Source: Heliomicrobium undosum
Lineage (GTDB): Bacteria; Bacillota; Desulfitobacteriia; Heliobacteriales; Heliobacteriaceae
Reading direction: 5' to 3'
Assembly: GCF_009877425.1 (NCBI RefSeq)
Contig: NZ_WXEY01000004.1
Location: 124,001-188,000, forward strand
DNA length: 64,000 nt
The position numbers and the translations under genes are program-made. A model generated the notes under the pieces. It was not told the origin of the DNA, searched no databases, and saw only the letters and a list, made by a program, of their open reading frames with translations. Below, piece by piece: positions 14,334 to 25,000 of the stretch. Each line of letters starts with the position of its first letter. The first letter of the stretch is position 1.

Positions 14334-15329
14334 ATGGATCTCATTCGCGGCGGCAAAGGAAGCGGCGACAAGTCAGCGCATGACAAGTCACCGCACGGCA
14401 AAGCAGCGCACGACAGGACTGTGCACGGCAAGGCCGTTCACGATACGTCGGCTAGCCGCAACGTCATCATCGAGGCGCGCGGTTTGCGCCACGCCTACCG
14501 CTCCGGGCGGGAGGCGCTGCAGGGTGTGGACGTGACCATCGGCGCCGGCGAGATGATCGCCGTCATCGGTCGCAACGGCGCCGGGAAGACGACGCTGACC
14601 AAGCATTGCAACGGCCTCTTGAAGCCGACGGCCGGAACGGTTCTTGTCGGCGGCCAGGATACGCGCAATGTCCCCGTCGCCCGCCTCGCCCGGACTGTGG
14701 GCTATGTGTTCCAAAACCCCGATCACATGATCTTTCATGAGACCCTTTTTGACGAGGTGGCCTTCGGTCCCCGCAACCTCGGCCTGACCGGCGTCGATGT
14801 GACGGCCCGGGTGGAGGCGGCCCTGTCTGCCGTCGGGTTGGAGGGCTTTCGGGACAGCGATCCGGCATCCCTCAGCCGGGGCCAGCGCAAACGGGCAGCC
14901 CTCGCCGCTGTGCTTGCCATGGAGACGCCGGTGATCATCGTCGATGAACCGACCGGCGGCCAGGATTACCGGGAGGCCCGGCAGATCATGGCGATCCTGC
15001 AGCAATTGAACCGGCGCGGCCACACCGTTCTGTTCATCACCCATGACATGGATCTGGTCCACGAGTACGCCCACCGGGTGCTCGTATTAAATGATGGACG
15101 GATTACCCTTGACGCCCCGCCGGCGGAACTGTTCCGCCATGAGGCGGCCCTGCAAGCGGCTGGACTGCGGTTGCCGCTTGCAGCAGAGTTGGCCCGCCGG
15201 TTGGCGCCCTTCGGCGTTCCCACAGCGGTGGATTCGGTGGACGCGCTCGCCGCCGCCGTGGCCCGGATAGCGAGGGGATGCGTGGGTGACCAAGACGCGA
15301 TGGCAGGGAGGGCGGCCGCATGTCAGTGA
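14334..15329 (+). CDS. ecfA2: ECF transporter ATPase subunit EcfA2 with His-rich N-terminal extension
   Basis: A 331-residue ABC ATPase with Walker A GRNGAGKTTLTKH near residue 80, Q-loop FQNPDHMIFHE, signature LSRGQRKRAALAA and Walker B VIIVDEPTGGQD. The signature has Arg in place of the usual second Gly. The first ~40 residues are an odd repetitive His/Lys/Asp segment (HDKSPHGKAAHDRTVHGK) absent from the family, made by an imperfect DNA repeat of about 30 bp units. It may bind metal or be neutral expansion. Start ATG follows GGGGGAGGAAAAGCC. The gene overlaps ecfT by ten bases. Confidence 0.86.
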   Translation: MDLIRGGKGSGDKSAHDKSPHGKAAHDRTVHGKAVHDTSASRNVIIEARGLRHAYRSGREALQGVDVTIGAGEMIAVIGRNGAGKTTLTKHCNGLLKPTAGTVLVGGQDTRNVPVARLARTVGYVFQNPDHMIFHETLFDEVAFGPRNLGLTGVDVTARVEAALSAVGLEGFRDSDPASLSRGQRKRAALAAVLAMETPVIIVDEPTGGQDYREARQIMAILQQLNRRGHTVLFITHDMDLVHEYAHRVLVLNDGRITLDAPPAELFRHEAALQAAGLRLPLAAELARRLAPFGVPTAVDSVDALAAAVARIARGCVGDQDAMAGRAAACQ

Positions 15330-16093
15330 CGATCGAGTATGTCCCTGCGTCATCGCCGGTTCACCGTTTGCATGCGCTGACCAAGCTCTCGGCGGCGCTG
15401 GCGGTGCTGACGATCAGCCTCTTGCTCCGCGATCCCCTGTCTCTGTCGGTCCTGTTTTTGTCCCTGCTGGGCCTCTCTGCTGTCGCCGGTGTCGGTCGAG
15501 AAACGCTGGCCGCCGTCAAAGGGCTCTTCAAGGTGGCCCTCATCCTCATCCTCTTGCAGGTCTTTTTTTTCACCGAAGGCAACGTCATCGTCGGCCCCAT
15601 TGCCGGCGTCTCCTGGCTAGCCATCACCGACGCGGGGCTGCTGTTTGGGATTTCCATGGCCCTGCGCATGATCACCATCGTCACCAGCTTCCTGCTTTTC
15701 CTGCTGACGACACCCATGCGCAGCACCGTGCTGGCGCTGGTGGAATACCTGAAGGTCCCCTATGACTACGCCTTTTTGTTCATCACGTCGTTGCGCTTCA
15801 TCCCCACCTTCTTAGAAGAGGTGCGCCTGATCCGCGAGGCCCAGGAGGCGCGGGCCCACGACTTCGGCGGCGGCTCGCTGGCCCGGCTGAAGGCGATCTT
15901 CCCGCTGGCCCTGCCCCTGGTGAACCTGTCGTTGCAGCGAGCCGAACGGATGGCCATGGCCATGGAGACTCGAGGTTTTGGCCTGCCGGGTCGCACCTAC
16001 TATCGTTCCGAGAAACCGGCGGCCGTCGACATGGCGGTTATTGCCGGACTCCTGCTGGCGATTGCCGCGATTGGGCTGCGGCAGTTCGGCTAA
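15320..16093 (+). CDS. ecfT: ECF transporter transmembrane subunit EcfT
   Basis: A 257-residue membrane protein with about five helices. The coupling helices are visible as the two Ala-Arg-Gly-type motifs: EAQEARAHDFGGG (near residue 172) and MAMETRGFGLPGRTYY (near 212), which contact the two ATPases. It overlaps ecfA2, completing S-A1-A2-T in one operon under the leader described above. A strong terminator follows at 16162. Confidence 0.88.
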   Translation: MSVTIEYVPASSPVHRLHALTKLSAALAVLTISLLLRDPLSLSVLFLSLLGLSAVAGVGRETLAAVKGLFKVALILILLQVFFFTEGNVIVGPIAGVSWLAITDAGLLFGISMALRMITIVTSFLLFLLTTPMRSTVLALVEYLKVPYDYAFLFITSLRFIPTFLEEVRLIREAQEARAHDFGGGSLARLKAIFPLALPLVNLSLQRAERMAMAMETRGFGLPGRTYYRSEKPAAVDMAVIAGLLLAIAAIGLRQFG

Positions 16094-16161
16094 ACCGCAC
16101 CTAGGAAGACGTCCACGAAGATGCCTAGCCGAAAAAAATGCGCGGCGAATTTAATATGCAA

Positions 16162-16208
16162 AAAAGTCGTCTAACCGTGCGCGATACGGATAGACGACTT
16201 TTCCTTTT
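16162..16208 (+). terminator. Rho-independent terminator after ecfT
   Basis: Perfect 12-base arms AAAAGTCGTCTA (16162-16173) / TAGACGACTTTT (16191-16202), then CCTTTTC. The run of A on the 5' side makes it usable in both directions. Confidence 0.85.
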
Positions 16209-16462
16209 CTCAAATCACTGCCTCAATCTCAATTTTTTCAACAGCAGTCTTCACCAACATTCTTCATCAGCATTTTTCTCGATAATCGCTGTTTCTACAC
16301 TGTTCTTCCAGCCAGGCGGAATCTCGGCATCTTTTCTCTATGAAGGCGACAATGAATTCGTTACAATAAGAACAATACATTACATAATCAGAAAACAGAC
16401 CGAAAACAGCTATGGATGATTAACAAGAATCAGAGAAGCTGACATGGAAGGGGAGAGCGCCT
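16209..16462 (+). other. AT-rich intergenic region upstream of the hybrid kinase
   Basis: About 250 bp of noticeably lower GC than the neighbours. No gene with a ribosome site is seen on either strand. It presumably holds the kinase promoter; I find no convincing -35/-10 pair. GGGGAGA precedes the GTG start of the kinase. Confidence 0.5.
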
Positions 16463-19048
16463 GTGCAGTGGTCGCAGCCGACGTCCGAGAACCATCCTCA
16501 GAGCAGCGGCTTGACCGTCTTTCTCTGGGTGATGCTGTGTCTCGGCGCCTATGGACTCAGTGAAATCAGCTACCCGCTCTTTCACACCTTCATTGAATTC
16601 ATCACCATCTGCATCAGCGTCGTCGTCCTGATCCTCGTGGTCAACACCTTTGCCCTGGCCTCCAACAGCTTCTTTCTCTACTTGGGGATCGCCTGCTTCT
16701 CGGCGGCCATCTTCGACATGCTCCATACGCTCGCCTATCAGGGGATGGGGATATTCCCCTCTTACGGAACCAACCTGGCGCCCCAGATGTGGCTGATCGC
16801 CCGTTACCTCGAAAGCACGGCCATGCTGCTCTCCATCTTCTTCATTCACCGCAAACCGAGGCCGGCAAACATCTTTGTGTTCTATGCCGGCCTGTCTGTC
16901 TTTTTCCTGCTTTCCGTATTTGTGTGGAAGAACTTCCCCGTCTGCTTCATCGACGGTCAAGGCTTGACGCCCTTTAAGAAAGTCAGTGAATACGTGATCT
17001 CGGGGATCATGATCATCTCCATCTATCTTCTGCGCACGCAGCGGGAAGATTTTCACCCCAAGGTGTATCGCTATCTCACCGCCTTTTTCGTCCTCTCCGT
17101 CGGCACCGAACTTTGTTTCACCTCCTATACGGAGATGTACGCCTTCTCCAATTTTCTCGGCCATTTGTTCAAGTTGGCCGCCTATTACAATCTCTACAAA
17201 GCGATCGTTGAGACGAGTCTGAAAGAACCTTATAATCTGCTCTTTTACCGCTTGAACCAATCGAACGAACGGTTGAAGCAGATGGCCGATGACCTCTCCC
17301 GGACGAACCGCCAATTGGCTGAGGAGATCACCGAGCGGGAACAAGCCCAGAACGATCTGTTCCTGGCGAAGGAGGCTGCCGAAGCGGCAAACCGGGCCAA
17401 AAGCGAATTCCTCGCCTCCATGAGCCATGAGATCCGGACGCCCATGAACGGCGTTATCGGCATGACAGAACTTCTCCTCGACACCCGCCTCGACGAAACC
17501 CAGCGCGATTATGTCATGACGGTCCAGTTCTCGGCCCAACTGCTGTTGAATATCATCAATGATATTCTCGATTACTCCAAGGTGGAGGCCGGCAAGCTGG
17601 AGTTGGAGCGCCGCCCCTTCGATCTGCCCCTCGCCGTCCGGCAGGTGGAGAAAACCCTCTCCCACCGGGCCAGTGAAAAAGGGTTGCTGCTCTGGGGATC
17701 CCTGGCGCCGGAAATTCCTGCCGGGTTTTGGGGCGACCCGGTGCGGATCCAGCAAATCCTCTTCAACCTGCTGGGAAACGCCATCAAGTTCACCGATAAA
17801 GGCGAAATCCACCTCCGCGTCTTTCCGGAGCGCAAAGAGGAGAAGCGCTGGACCTTGCGCTTCGAGGTCAAAGACACAGGCATCGGCATCGAAGCAGCCG
17901 ATCAGAAAAAGCTGTTCCAGCCCTTCAGCCAGGCAGACGGTTCGAGCACCCGCAATTATGAGGGGACAGGGCTCGGTCTGGCCATATCGAAACGCCTCGT
18001 CGAGTTGATGGGCGGACAGATCGGCGTCATCAGCGAACCGGGGAAGGGTTCCACCTTCTGGTTCTCCGTGATTCTGGAACGCGCCGAGGGTTATACCGGC
18101 GATGACTGGATCGGCATTCCGGCCGGTTTCGGCTTTGCCCCCACAGATGGAGAAAAGGCGGCGGGGGCTTTCCCGTTGCGCTTCGACGGGCCGATCCTCC
18201 TGGTGGAGGACAACCCGATCAATCAGAAACTGGCCCTTAATTTGTTGAATAAATTCGGTTTGACCGCTCATGTGGCCGAAAACGGCTTGGAAGCGGTGGA
18301 GGCTTCTGCGCGCGCGGCCTACCGGCTGATCCTGATGGATTGCCATATGCCGGTGATGGACGGGTATGCGGCTACCCGGGCGATCCGGGAACGGGAACGG
18401 GAACGGGAGAAGGGCGTTCACACGCCGATCGTCGCCTTGACGGCCCGGGCCATGCAGGGTGATCGCGACGAGTGCCTGACCGTCGGCATGGATGATTACA
18501 TCAGCAAACCCTTCAAGCGAGATGACCTGTGGCGGATCCTCCGCCGGTGGATGCCCGTGGAGGCAGAGCCGCTCATTGCCGCGACGACGGAAGGGACAGC
18601 GCTTGGGGCCGAAACAGCGCCGGCCGATGCAACTGCTAAAACGCCGGCAGAAGAAGCCCAGACCCTCGACATGGTCATGCTTGACGAGATCCGCACCGAT
18701 TGGGTCGACCCGAGGGACCCCCGGGCGCTGGTACAACTGTTTGAAATGTTCTTCGGCAATATCGACGATCTCTTCCGGAACCTCGAAGAAGGCTGGCAGA
18801 ACAGGGATGCGGAGAAATTCGTCATCGCCGCCCACAGCCTGAAGTCGGTCGGCGCCAACTTCGGCGCCAAGCGGTTCTCGCTGCTCAGCCTGGAACTGGA
18901 AAAGATGGGCCATGAGGGCCGTTTTGACGACGTGGATGGGAAGATTGAACAGTTGAAACTGGAGTTTGACGAGTACCGGCAGGCGCTCTGGGCTGTGCTG
19001 CCTGAGTTGCCTGCAGGAAATCGGAAGGAATCGATGCGTTCAATCTGA
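16463..19048 (+). CDS. Membrane hybrid histidine kinase (MASE3-HisKA-HATPase-REC-Hpt)
   Basis: An 861-residue phosphorelay sensor. Seven membrane helices in the first ~240 residues match a MASE3-type sensor (conserved [11 protein letters not shown], and the PxF loop). A coiled coil (about 265-310) leads to HisKA with [12 protein letters not shown], phospho-His at about 322, then HATPase motifs N ([11 protein letters not shown]), G1 (DTGIGI) and G2 (GTGLGLAI). A receiver domain follows with Asp at about 626 ([13 protein letters not shown]), and a C-terminal Hpt with His at about 791 ([13 protein letters not shown]). All relay residues are intact, so His-Asp-His transfer is possible. No response regulator is adjacent. 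GTG start is chosen on GGGGAGA spacing. Confidence 0.9.
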   Translation: MQWSQPTSENHPQSSGLTVFLWVMLCLGAYGLSEISYPLFHTFIEFITICISVVVLILVVNTFALASNSFFLYLGIACFSAAIFDMLHTLAYQGMGIFPSYGTNLAPQMWLIARYLESTAMLLSIFFIHRKPRPANIFVFYAGLSVFFLLSVFVWKNFPVCFIDGQGLTPFKKVSEYVISGIMIISIYLLRTQREDFHPKVYRYLTAFFVLSVGTELCFTSYTEMYAFSNFLGHLFKLAAYYNLYKAIVETSLKEPYNLLFYRLNQSNERLKQMADDLSRTNRQLAEEITEREQAQNDLFLAKEAAEAANRAKSEFLASMSHEIRTPMNGVIGMTELLLDTRLDETQRDYVMTVQFSAQLLLNIINDILDYSKVEAGKLELERRPFDLPLAVRQVEKTLSHRASEKGLLLWGSLAPEIPAGFWGDPVRIQQILFNLLGNAIKFTDKGEIHLRVFPERKEEKRWTLRFEVKDTGIGIEAADQKKLFQPFSQADGSSTRNYEGTGLGLAISKRLVELMGGQIGVISEPGKGSTFWFSVILERAEGYTGDDWIGIPAGFGFAPTDGEKAAGAFPLRFDGPILLVEDNPINQKLALNLLNKFGLTAHVAENGLEAVEASARAAYRLILMDCHMPVMDGYAATRAIREREREREKGVHTPIVALTARAMQGDRDECLTVGMDDYISKPFKRDDLWRILRRWMPVEAEPLIAATTEGTALGAETAPADATAKTPAEEAQTLDMVMLDEIRTDWVDPRDPRALVQLFEMFFGNIDDLFRNLEEGWQNRDAEKFVIAAHSLKSVGANFGAKRFSLLSLELEKMGHEGRFDDVDGKIEQLKLEFDEYRQALWAVLPELPAGNRKESMRSI

Positions 19049-19143
19049 GGCGGTTTTTCCTCTGTTCGGGGCCTGCCGGCAGGAATTGCTTGTTGTCCTA
19101 AGAAAACCGGATCAGGAATGTTTGTTTTCAAAGGGACGACGAG

Positions 19144-20052
19144 ATGTGGGGTCGGCTAGTTGTGTTTCGCAAAAGGATTGAACTGCTGGAAATCCCTTTG
19201 TTCTCAGGCCTCGATCGGGTGAACAAGGCAAAGCTGCTCCCGGAACTGGAAGATGTCCATTACCGGGAAGGGGACGTCATTTTTCGACAAGGCGATTTCG
19301 GCGACTCCCTGTACATCATCGCCCAGGGAACGGTGTCCGTCTGCCTCGGCGAGGGGGACGCCCGCCGAGAGATCAACCGGCTGGGCGAACAGGAGTCTTT
19401 CGGGGAAATGGCGCTTTTGACCGGGGAGCCCCGTTCGGCGACCATCGTGGCCGTCGACGACGTGATCCTGCTGCGCCTTTCTAAGGAACGTTTTGAGATC
19501 CTGCTGAAAAAGGACAACAACTTGGCCGTTCAGTTTGCCGGTATCCTGGCCAGACGACTCGCCGTGACGGGCAAGCAACTCTACGCCAAGCAACTAGCGC
19601 TGACCGCCGCCGGCGTCGGGGAGGCCCTGCCCATGGCGGCGCCAGCGAGCGCGGCCGGACTCATCGCGGAAAGACCAAAGGCGGAAGCGGCAGCAGCCGA
19701 AATCGCAGGGGCGGACGGGGCCGTCACCGTGACGAAAAAAGCCAACCTCGAAGGCGCGCCTGTGTCTCCGCTGGCAAAAGTGCCGGCGCTCGCCCGTTTC
19801 CTCCGGGGACGCAAACAACTCACCCTGGTCGTTGCGGTCGTCACATCGCTGCTGCTGCACGGGCTGCTTCTGGGCGTGGGCCTGCAAAACAACCATGCCG
19901 TTTTGATCGATCTGATCTGGGGGGCCACGGTCCTCTGGTCCTCCAACCTGTTTTCCCACAACATCATCAACCTGGCCCTGCCGGTGCTTGCCGTCTTGCT
20001 GGGCGGCGCCATGCCGGAGAAGGCCTTTTCCGGTTTTTCCAGCCCCACCTAG
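19144..20052 (+). CDS. cNMP-binding domain fused to SLC13-type permease, N-terminal part before an in-frame amber
   Basis: The first ~140 residues form a cyclic-nucleotide-binding domain (IPLFSGLDRVNKAKL, GDVIFRQGDFGDSLYII, GEMALLTGEPRSATI with the phosphate-binding Glu and Arg). A ~75-residue Ala-rich linker leads to helices that match the start of SLC13/DASS anion carriers, ending EKAFSGFSSPT at a TAG codon. The next 379 codons in the same frame continue the carrier without any gap. The family usually has Trp after FSSPT, so TGG to TAG is the simplest explanation. As read, the product would be a soluble sensor with two or three helices and no transport core. Confidence 0.75.
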   Translation: MWGRLVVFRKRIELLEIPLFSGLDRVNKAKLLPELEDVHYREGDVIFRQGDFGDSLYIIAQGTVSVCLGEGDARREINRLGEQESFGEMALLTGEPRSATIVAVDDVILLRLSKERFEILLKKDNNLAVQFAGILARRLAVTGKQLYAKQLALTAAGVGEALPMAAPASAAGLIAERPKAEAAAAEIAGADGAVTVTKKANLEGAPVSPLAKVPALARFLRGRKQLTLVVAVVTSLLLHGLLLGVGLQNNHAVLIDLIWGATVLWSSNLFSHNIINLALPVLAVLLGGAMPEKAFSGFSSPT

Positions 20053-20055
20053 CTG

Positions 20056-21195
20056 TTGGTCGTCGGCGTCCTGGCCCTCTCGGCGGCGATCCGCAAAACC
20101 GGCCTGGTCTACCGGCTTGCCCTGCTCGTGCTGAGTCGCTTTCCGCCCAACTATCTGGCGCAGACGTTCGCCTGGACCGTGGCCGGCGCCGTCCTGACGC
20201 CGGTCATTCCTTCGCCTGACGGGCGCATCGCCATGATCGCCCCGGTGGTGACGGCCCTTTCCGAGACGCTCCGGCTAAAGCCGTGCAGCCGTGGCTCCAT
20301 CGGGTTGGCCATGTCCTGCCTGTTGGGATTCGGTCACATGTCCTTCCTGTTCTTGAACGGCGCCGCCGTCTGCCTCCTGATCCTGGGGCTGCTGCCCGAG
20401 GATGTGCGTCAAACCGTCTCCTTCGGCGCATGGTTTGAGGCGGCCTTACCCATGGCAAGCGTCTTTCTGGCGCTCTCCTACCTCTCCATCGTGACCCTTT
20501 ATCGCCATAAAGAGGAGATTCAACTGCGGCCCGATATCATCAAAGCCCAACTGCAGGTGCTTGGACCGCTTACGGTTTTTGAAAAACGGGCGCTTGTTGC
20601 CATCATCGTGTCTATCCTCGGCTTTCTTTTTGAACCCTGGCACCATGTCCATCCGGCCTGGGTTTCCCTGTCCAGTATGTTGATCGTCTACGGCAGTTCG
20701 GTCCTGCGCGATCAGGACATCCGGACAGAACTGGACTGGAACTTTTTGCTTTCCTTCGGCGCCATGCTCGGGATGGGCAACGCCATCTCGGCCAGCGGAT
20801 TGACCGATGAATTGGCCCGCTATTGCGGCCCCTATCTGGCGGAATTTGTGACCAACACGCACCTCTTCTTCGGCTGTATCATCCTCTTCATCGTGCTGCT
20901 CCGATTCCTGCTGCCCCTGCCGCCGGCGCTGCTGGTCGCCATGCTCTCGATCACGCCCATCTCGTCCATGGCCGGTGTCAGTCCCTTTGTCATCGGTCTC
21001 GTGCTCCTCCTTTCCAGCAACCCCTGGTTCCTGCCCTTTCAGAACTGGATGTGCCACTCCCTTTTCGAGAATACGGAGGGCAAGCTCTTCCGACATGAGC
21101 AGACGGTTACACTGTCTCTCGCATATGTTTTCGTCTGTCTTGTCGCCGTCACCGTCTCCATTCCTTTTTGGCGAACACTCGGGTTGATTTATTGA
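20056..21195 (+). pseudogene. SLC13/DASS permease domain separated from its N-terminus by amber codon at 20050-20052
   Basis: These 379 codons are in phase with the preceding frame and start directly after TAG with LLVVGVLALSAAIRKTGL, a mid-protein SLC13 sequence, so this is not an independent gene. It carries the first carrier signature (GAVLTPVIPSPDGRIAMIAP), about nine helices, and the second half with LLFSFGAMLGMG-like and LLSSNPWFLPFQN segments. No ribosome site precedes it. Intact reading after the stop argues for a recent mutation, stop readthrough or a sequence error. Substrate would be a di/tricarboxylate, sulfate or similar anion. Confidence 0.7.
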
Positions 21196-21265
21196 AGGAA
21201 AATGACAGGCCGATATGAAATAGAAGAAGATGAAGCAGCACAAGATGAATCCGAGGTGATCGCCC

Positions 21266-21931
21266 TTGAAGACGGAGAAGGAAAAAGGCGCTATCCAAGA
21301 TCCGGCCCTTTCGGCGCTCCGCCAATCGGCGGAAGGCGGCGACGCAGAGGCCCAGTACCAGTGGGCACTACGCTGCGAGGAAGGCCGGGGGGTTCCCCAA
21401 AGCGCAAAACAGGCCGTCGAATGGTTTGCCCGCGCAGCCGAACAGGGACACGGACCGGCGCAACTCAGTCTGGGTATGCTCTATGAGGACGGAACCGGCC
21501 TGTCTCCCAATGAGGTGGAGGCGGCGCGCTGGTACGAAAGAGCGGCGTCCCAAGGGATCGCTGAGGCGCAGTTATACCTGGCGCGCCTCTTTGCCGAGGG
21601 ACGCGGCGTCGAGCGCGATGACGGCCGCGCGCTGGCGTGGTACCGGAAAGCGGCTGACCAGGGTGAGACCGACGCCCAGTTTGAATTGGCTCTCCTCTAC
21701 GCCCTCGGCCAGGGTGTGGAAAAAGACGACGCCGAAGCGGTGCGCTGGTATCGCCTAGCGGCGGAACAGGGCCACATGGATGCCCAGTTCAACCTGGCAT
21801 TCATGTATGAGGAAGGTCAGGGTCTCCCGCAAGACCGGAAGGAAGCCCTGGTATGGTATCGCAAGGCGGCGGAGCAGGGCGACGAGGAAGCCCAGAAAAA
21901 AGTGGCCGCCCTCTCCGGCAAGAGACGATAA
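21266..21931 (+). CDS. Sel1-repeat (TPR-like) protein
   Basis: A 221-residue soluble protein built of five Sel1-like repeats of 36 residues, each of the form A(Q/E)..LA.LYE.G.GV..D...A..WY.KAA.QG (repeat starts near residues 24, 60, 96, 132 and 168). Such alpha-alpha solenoids are protein-interaction scaffolds; there is no signal peptide or enzyme motif. TTG start follows GAGGTGAT at good spacing. It is between the SLC13 gene and the methyltransferase gene, with a hairpin downstream. Partner unknown. Confidence 0.85.
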   Translation: MKTEKEKGAIQDPALSALRQSAEGGDAEAQYQWALRCEEGRGVPQSAKQAVEWFARAAEQGHGPAQLSLGMLYEDGTGLSPNEVEAARWYERAASQGIAEAQLYLARLFAEGRGVERDDGRALAWYRKAADQGETDAQFELALLYALGQGVEKDDAEAVRWYRLAAEQGHMDAQFNLAFMYEEGQGLPQDRKEALVWYRKAAEQGDEEAQKKVAALSGKRR

Positions 21932-21942
21932 TCGGAAACAGG

Positions 21943-22003
21943 AAGGCCCCCGGAAAGACCGTCAGGTTTTTCACGGGGGCGCCCTTGTTTTCGAAAAGGA
22001 TGG
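21943..22003 (+). terminator. Likely terminator after the Sel1 gene
   Basis: GGCCCCCG near 21944 can pair with CGGGGGCGCC near 21975-21984 with a small bulge, followed by CTTGTTTTC. The stem is imperfect and the T tract broken, so this is moderate. Confidence 0.45.
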
Positions 22004-22027
22004 CAGGGAAATGAGACGGAGGCGTCG

Positions 22028-25000
22028 ATGAACAGAGGAGCCTTAAAGAATTTCGCCGTCCGCGCCCGGGCGGAACTGGTCCGCCTAATTGCGCAAGCAG
22101 CCCAACGCTCCGGCGCGGCCGATGCCGATGCTACTGGCGCCGGCGCGCCCGACGCAGATGCGCCCAACGCTGTTGTAGCCAAGACCGAAGCACCCCATGC
22201 CGAAGCACCTCATGCTGATGCATCCACCGTCGAAACCGTCGCCTACACCTGGTTTATCCGGTTGAGCGCCTTGCGCTTCATGGAAGCGAGGGGATACCTG
22301 GGCCTTCGTCTTGGCGAACAGGGGGATGAGCCTGCGGTGTTGCGGCGACGCATGATCGAACTGTGCCGTTCCTTGCAGCCGGTCACGGAACTCTTCGCCG
22401 ATCCCGGTCCCCCCTGGACGGAGCGATGGCTGCCGGAGGCGATCTGGGAAAAGGAAGGTGTAGCCCGCCGCCTCTATGGGGAGATCCCGGAGGAGGACTT
22501 TCGCCATGTGGAGGTGCTGGGCTGGCTGCACCAGTTCTACTGGGCGGAGAAAAAAGACGAGGTCTTCACCCGTCCCGCGGCCCACAAGATCGCAGAAGCC
22601 GATATCCCGGCGGCGACCCAGTTGTTTACACCCCACTGGATCGTCCGGTTCATGGTCGAAAATTCACTAGGGCGGCTCTGCGCCCAATGGGAACGCCAAG
22701 GGCGCTGGACCAGCCGGTGGCGCTATTATCTGCCTGGTGAGGGGGAAGCGGGACAGCCTTTAGACCGGACGAAGCAGCCGGGAGCGAGGATACCGGGAGC
22801 GAGGATGCTTGAGTCGAGGACGCCTGAGTCCATCCGGTTGCTCGACCCCGCTTGCGGATCCGGCCATATCCTGGTCTACGCCTTCGACCTGCTGGCAGAC
22901 CTGTATGAAAGCCGGGGGATCCCCCCGGAAGACTATGTCCCGATCATTTTGGAGAAAAACCTGGCCGGTCTTGATGTAGACGAGCGTGCGGCCCGTCTCG
23001 CCGCCTTTGCGTTGCTCATGAAAGCGAGGGAGCGGACCCCGCTGGTTTTTCAACAGCCGCCGCGAGTCAGGGTTTTCCCATTGCAGGAAACGAAAGGGAT
23101 GGATGTTCGCGCGATTGCACGCCGACTTGCCGGAACAGATGCAGCGGGCGAAGGGGAAGGTGTGGGCGAATCAGTTGAGGGAAAGCCATGCGAGGGCAAG
23201 CCTGGCCAGGGTGAGCGCGGCCCCGAAGAATTGGCCTCGCTGCTTTCGCTCTTTGCAGAGGCCAGCCACTTCGGCTCCTTGCTGCGTCCCGAAAAAGTCG
23301 ATTTCGACTACTGGGAACAGCGGCTCGATGTGATCGAGAGGGAACGACAGGACGGATGGGGCGACGAGAAAACGGTGAAGGGCGATGCGCCGCCTCCGGG
23401 TGACGCGCCTCCGGGCGACGCCGACCTGCTCCGGGTGCGACAGGCGCTGCGGCAGGCGCGGATGCTGACGGAAACCTATGATGTGGTAATCACCAACCCG
23501 CCCTATATGGGCATCCGCAACATGAATTCCGAACTGCGTCGTTTCGTCCGGGACCACTACCCCCGGACAAAGGGCGACCTCTTTGCCGCTTTCATGGAAC
23601 GGATGGAGTCCCTCGTTGCTGAAGGTGGCTATCATGTCACTGTCACCATGCAGTCCTGGATGTTCCTGACCACCTACGAGGAATACCGGCGGCATCTGCT
23701 CAGGGAGTACGGGATCGTCGCCATGGTCCATATGGCCAACATGGTCATGGGCATCGCCTTCGGCACCGTGGCGACGGTGCTGCGCAAAGGCGACCCGAAG
23801 GCGGCGGGGACTTTTGTCCATGTGGCCCCGGACGACCTGGAGGGTGAAGCGCCGAGATCTTTTCCGCCGACAGGCAAGCAGTATCTCCATCGCGGCGGAG
23901 AGGCCTTTCTCGCCATCGCCGGCTCACCCATCGCCTACTGGGTCCCCGAGGCGGTACGGGCGGTATTCGCAAAGAACCCGCCCCTGCGCCGCCTGGCAGA
24001 GCCCAAGCAAGGATTGGCCACCGCCGACAACGACCGCTTCCTCCGGCTCTGGCATGAGGTCAATGTTGCCGATATCGGATTCGACCTGCCGGGGCCGGAG
24101 GCGGCGCTCGCCTCGGGGCGGCGCTGGATCCCCTACAACAAGGGCGGGCGTTATCGCAAGTGGTACGGGAACCAGGAGTATGTCATCGATTGGGCCGGTG
24201 ACGGCGAGGCGGTGCGGCGGCACGCCCCTTCGGTGATCCGCAACCGTGACTGGTACTTCCGGGAAGGGATCACATGGTCCTTTGTCAGTTCATCCAAATT
24301 CGGCGTCCGCTATACGCCGCCGGGATTCATCTTCGATGTGGGGGGCTCATCCCTTTTTCCGAAAGATCACGACCGGCTGTTCCTGCTCGCCTTCCTGTGC
24401 AGCAAACTATCCTTCTATCTGATGCGGGTCTTGAACCCGACCCTCAACTTCCAGGTCGGCAACATCGCCGCCCTGCCTATCCCCGACTGCCCGCCCGAGG
24501 ATCGGCGACGGCAGGCCATCGAGCGCCTGGCCGAGGAAAACGTCCGGCTGGCCCGGCGGGATTGGGATGACCGGGAAAACTCCTGGCGTTTTGACGCCCA
24601 CCCCTTTTTGACGTACCGGCAGGGGGCCGCGACGCTGGAAGCGGCCTTCTCCCGCTGGCAAGAGGAGGCGGAAAAGCGATTTGAACAGATGCGCGCCAAT
24701 GAGGAAGGGATCAACGCCCTGCTCCTTCAAATGTACGGTCTTGCGGAGGAAATGTCCCCGTCCGTCAGTGAGGATGACATCACCCTCGTCCGGGCGGACC
24801 GCGAACGGGATGCCCGCACCTTTCTTTCCTATGCTGTCGGCTGTATCCTCGGGCGTTACTCGCCCGACCGGCCCGGTCTGATCTATGCCGGCGGTGTTTA
24901 CGACGAAGGGGAATATGGCCCCTTTCGACCTGTACCGGACGGCATTCTCCCTATCGACGATCAGCAGGGCGGCGCCGATGACGTCGTCGCCCCGTTGCGG

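Noticed and set aside
16430-18913. 827-codon open frame on the - strand
   Set aside because: It lies opposite the hybrid kinase, lacks any family motif, and is a high-GC antisense shadow.
21202-21486. 94-codon + strand frame overlapping the Sel1 gene start
   Set aside because: Different frame from the clear Sel1 repeats and composed of Arg/Gly-rich shadow sequence.
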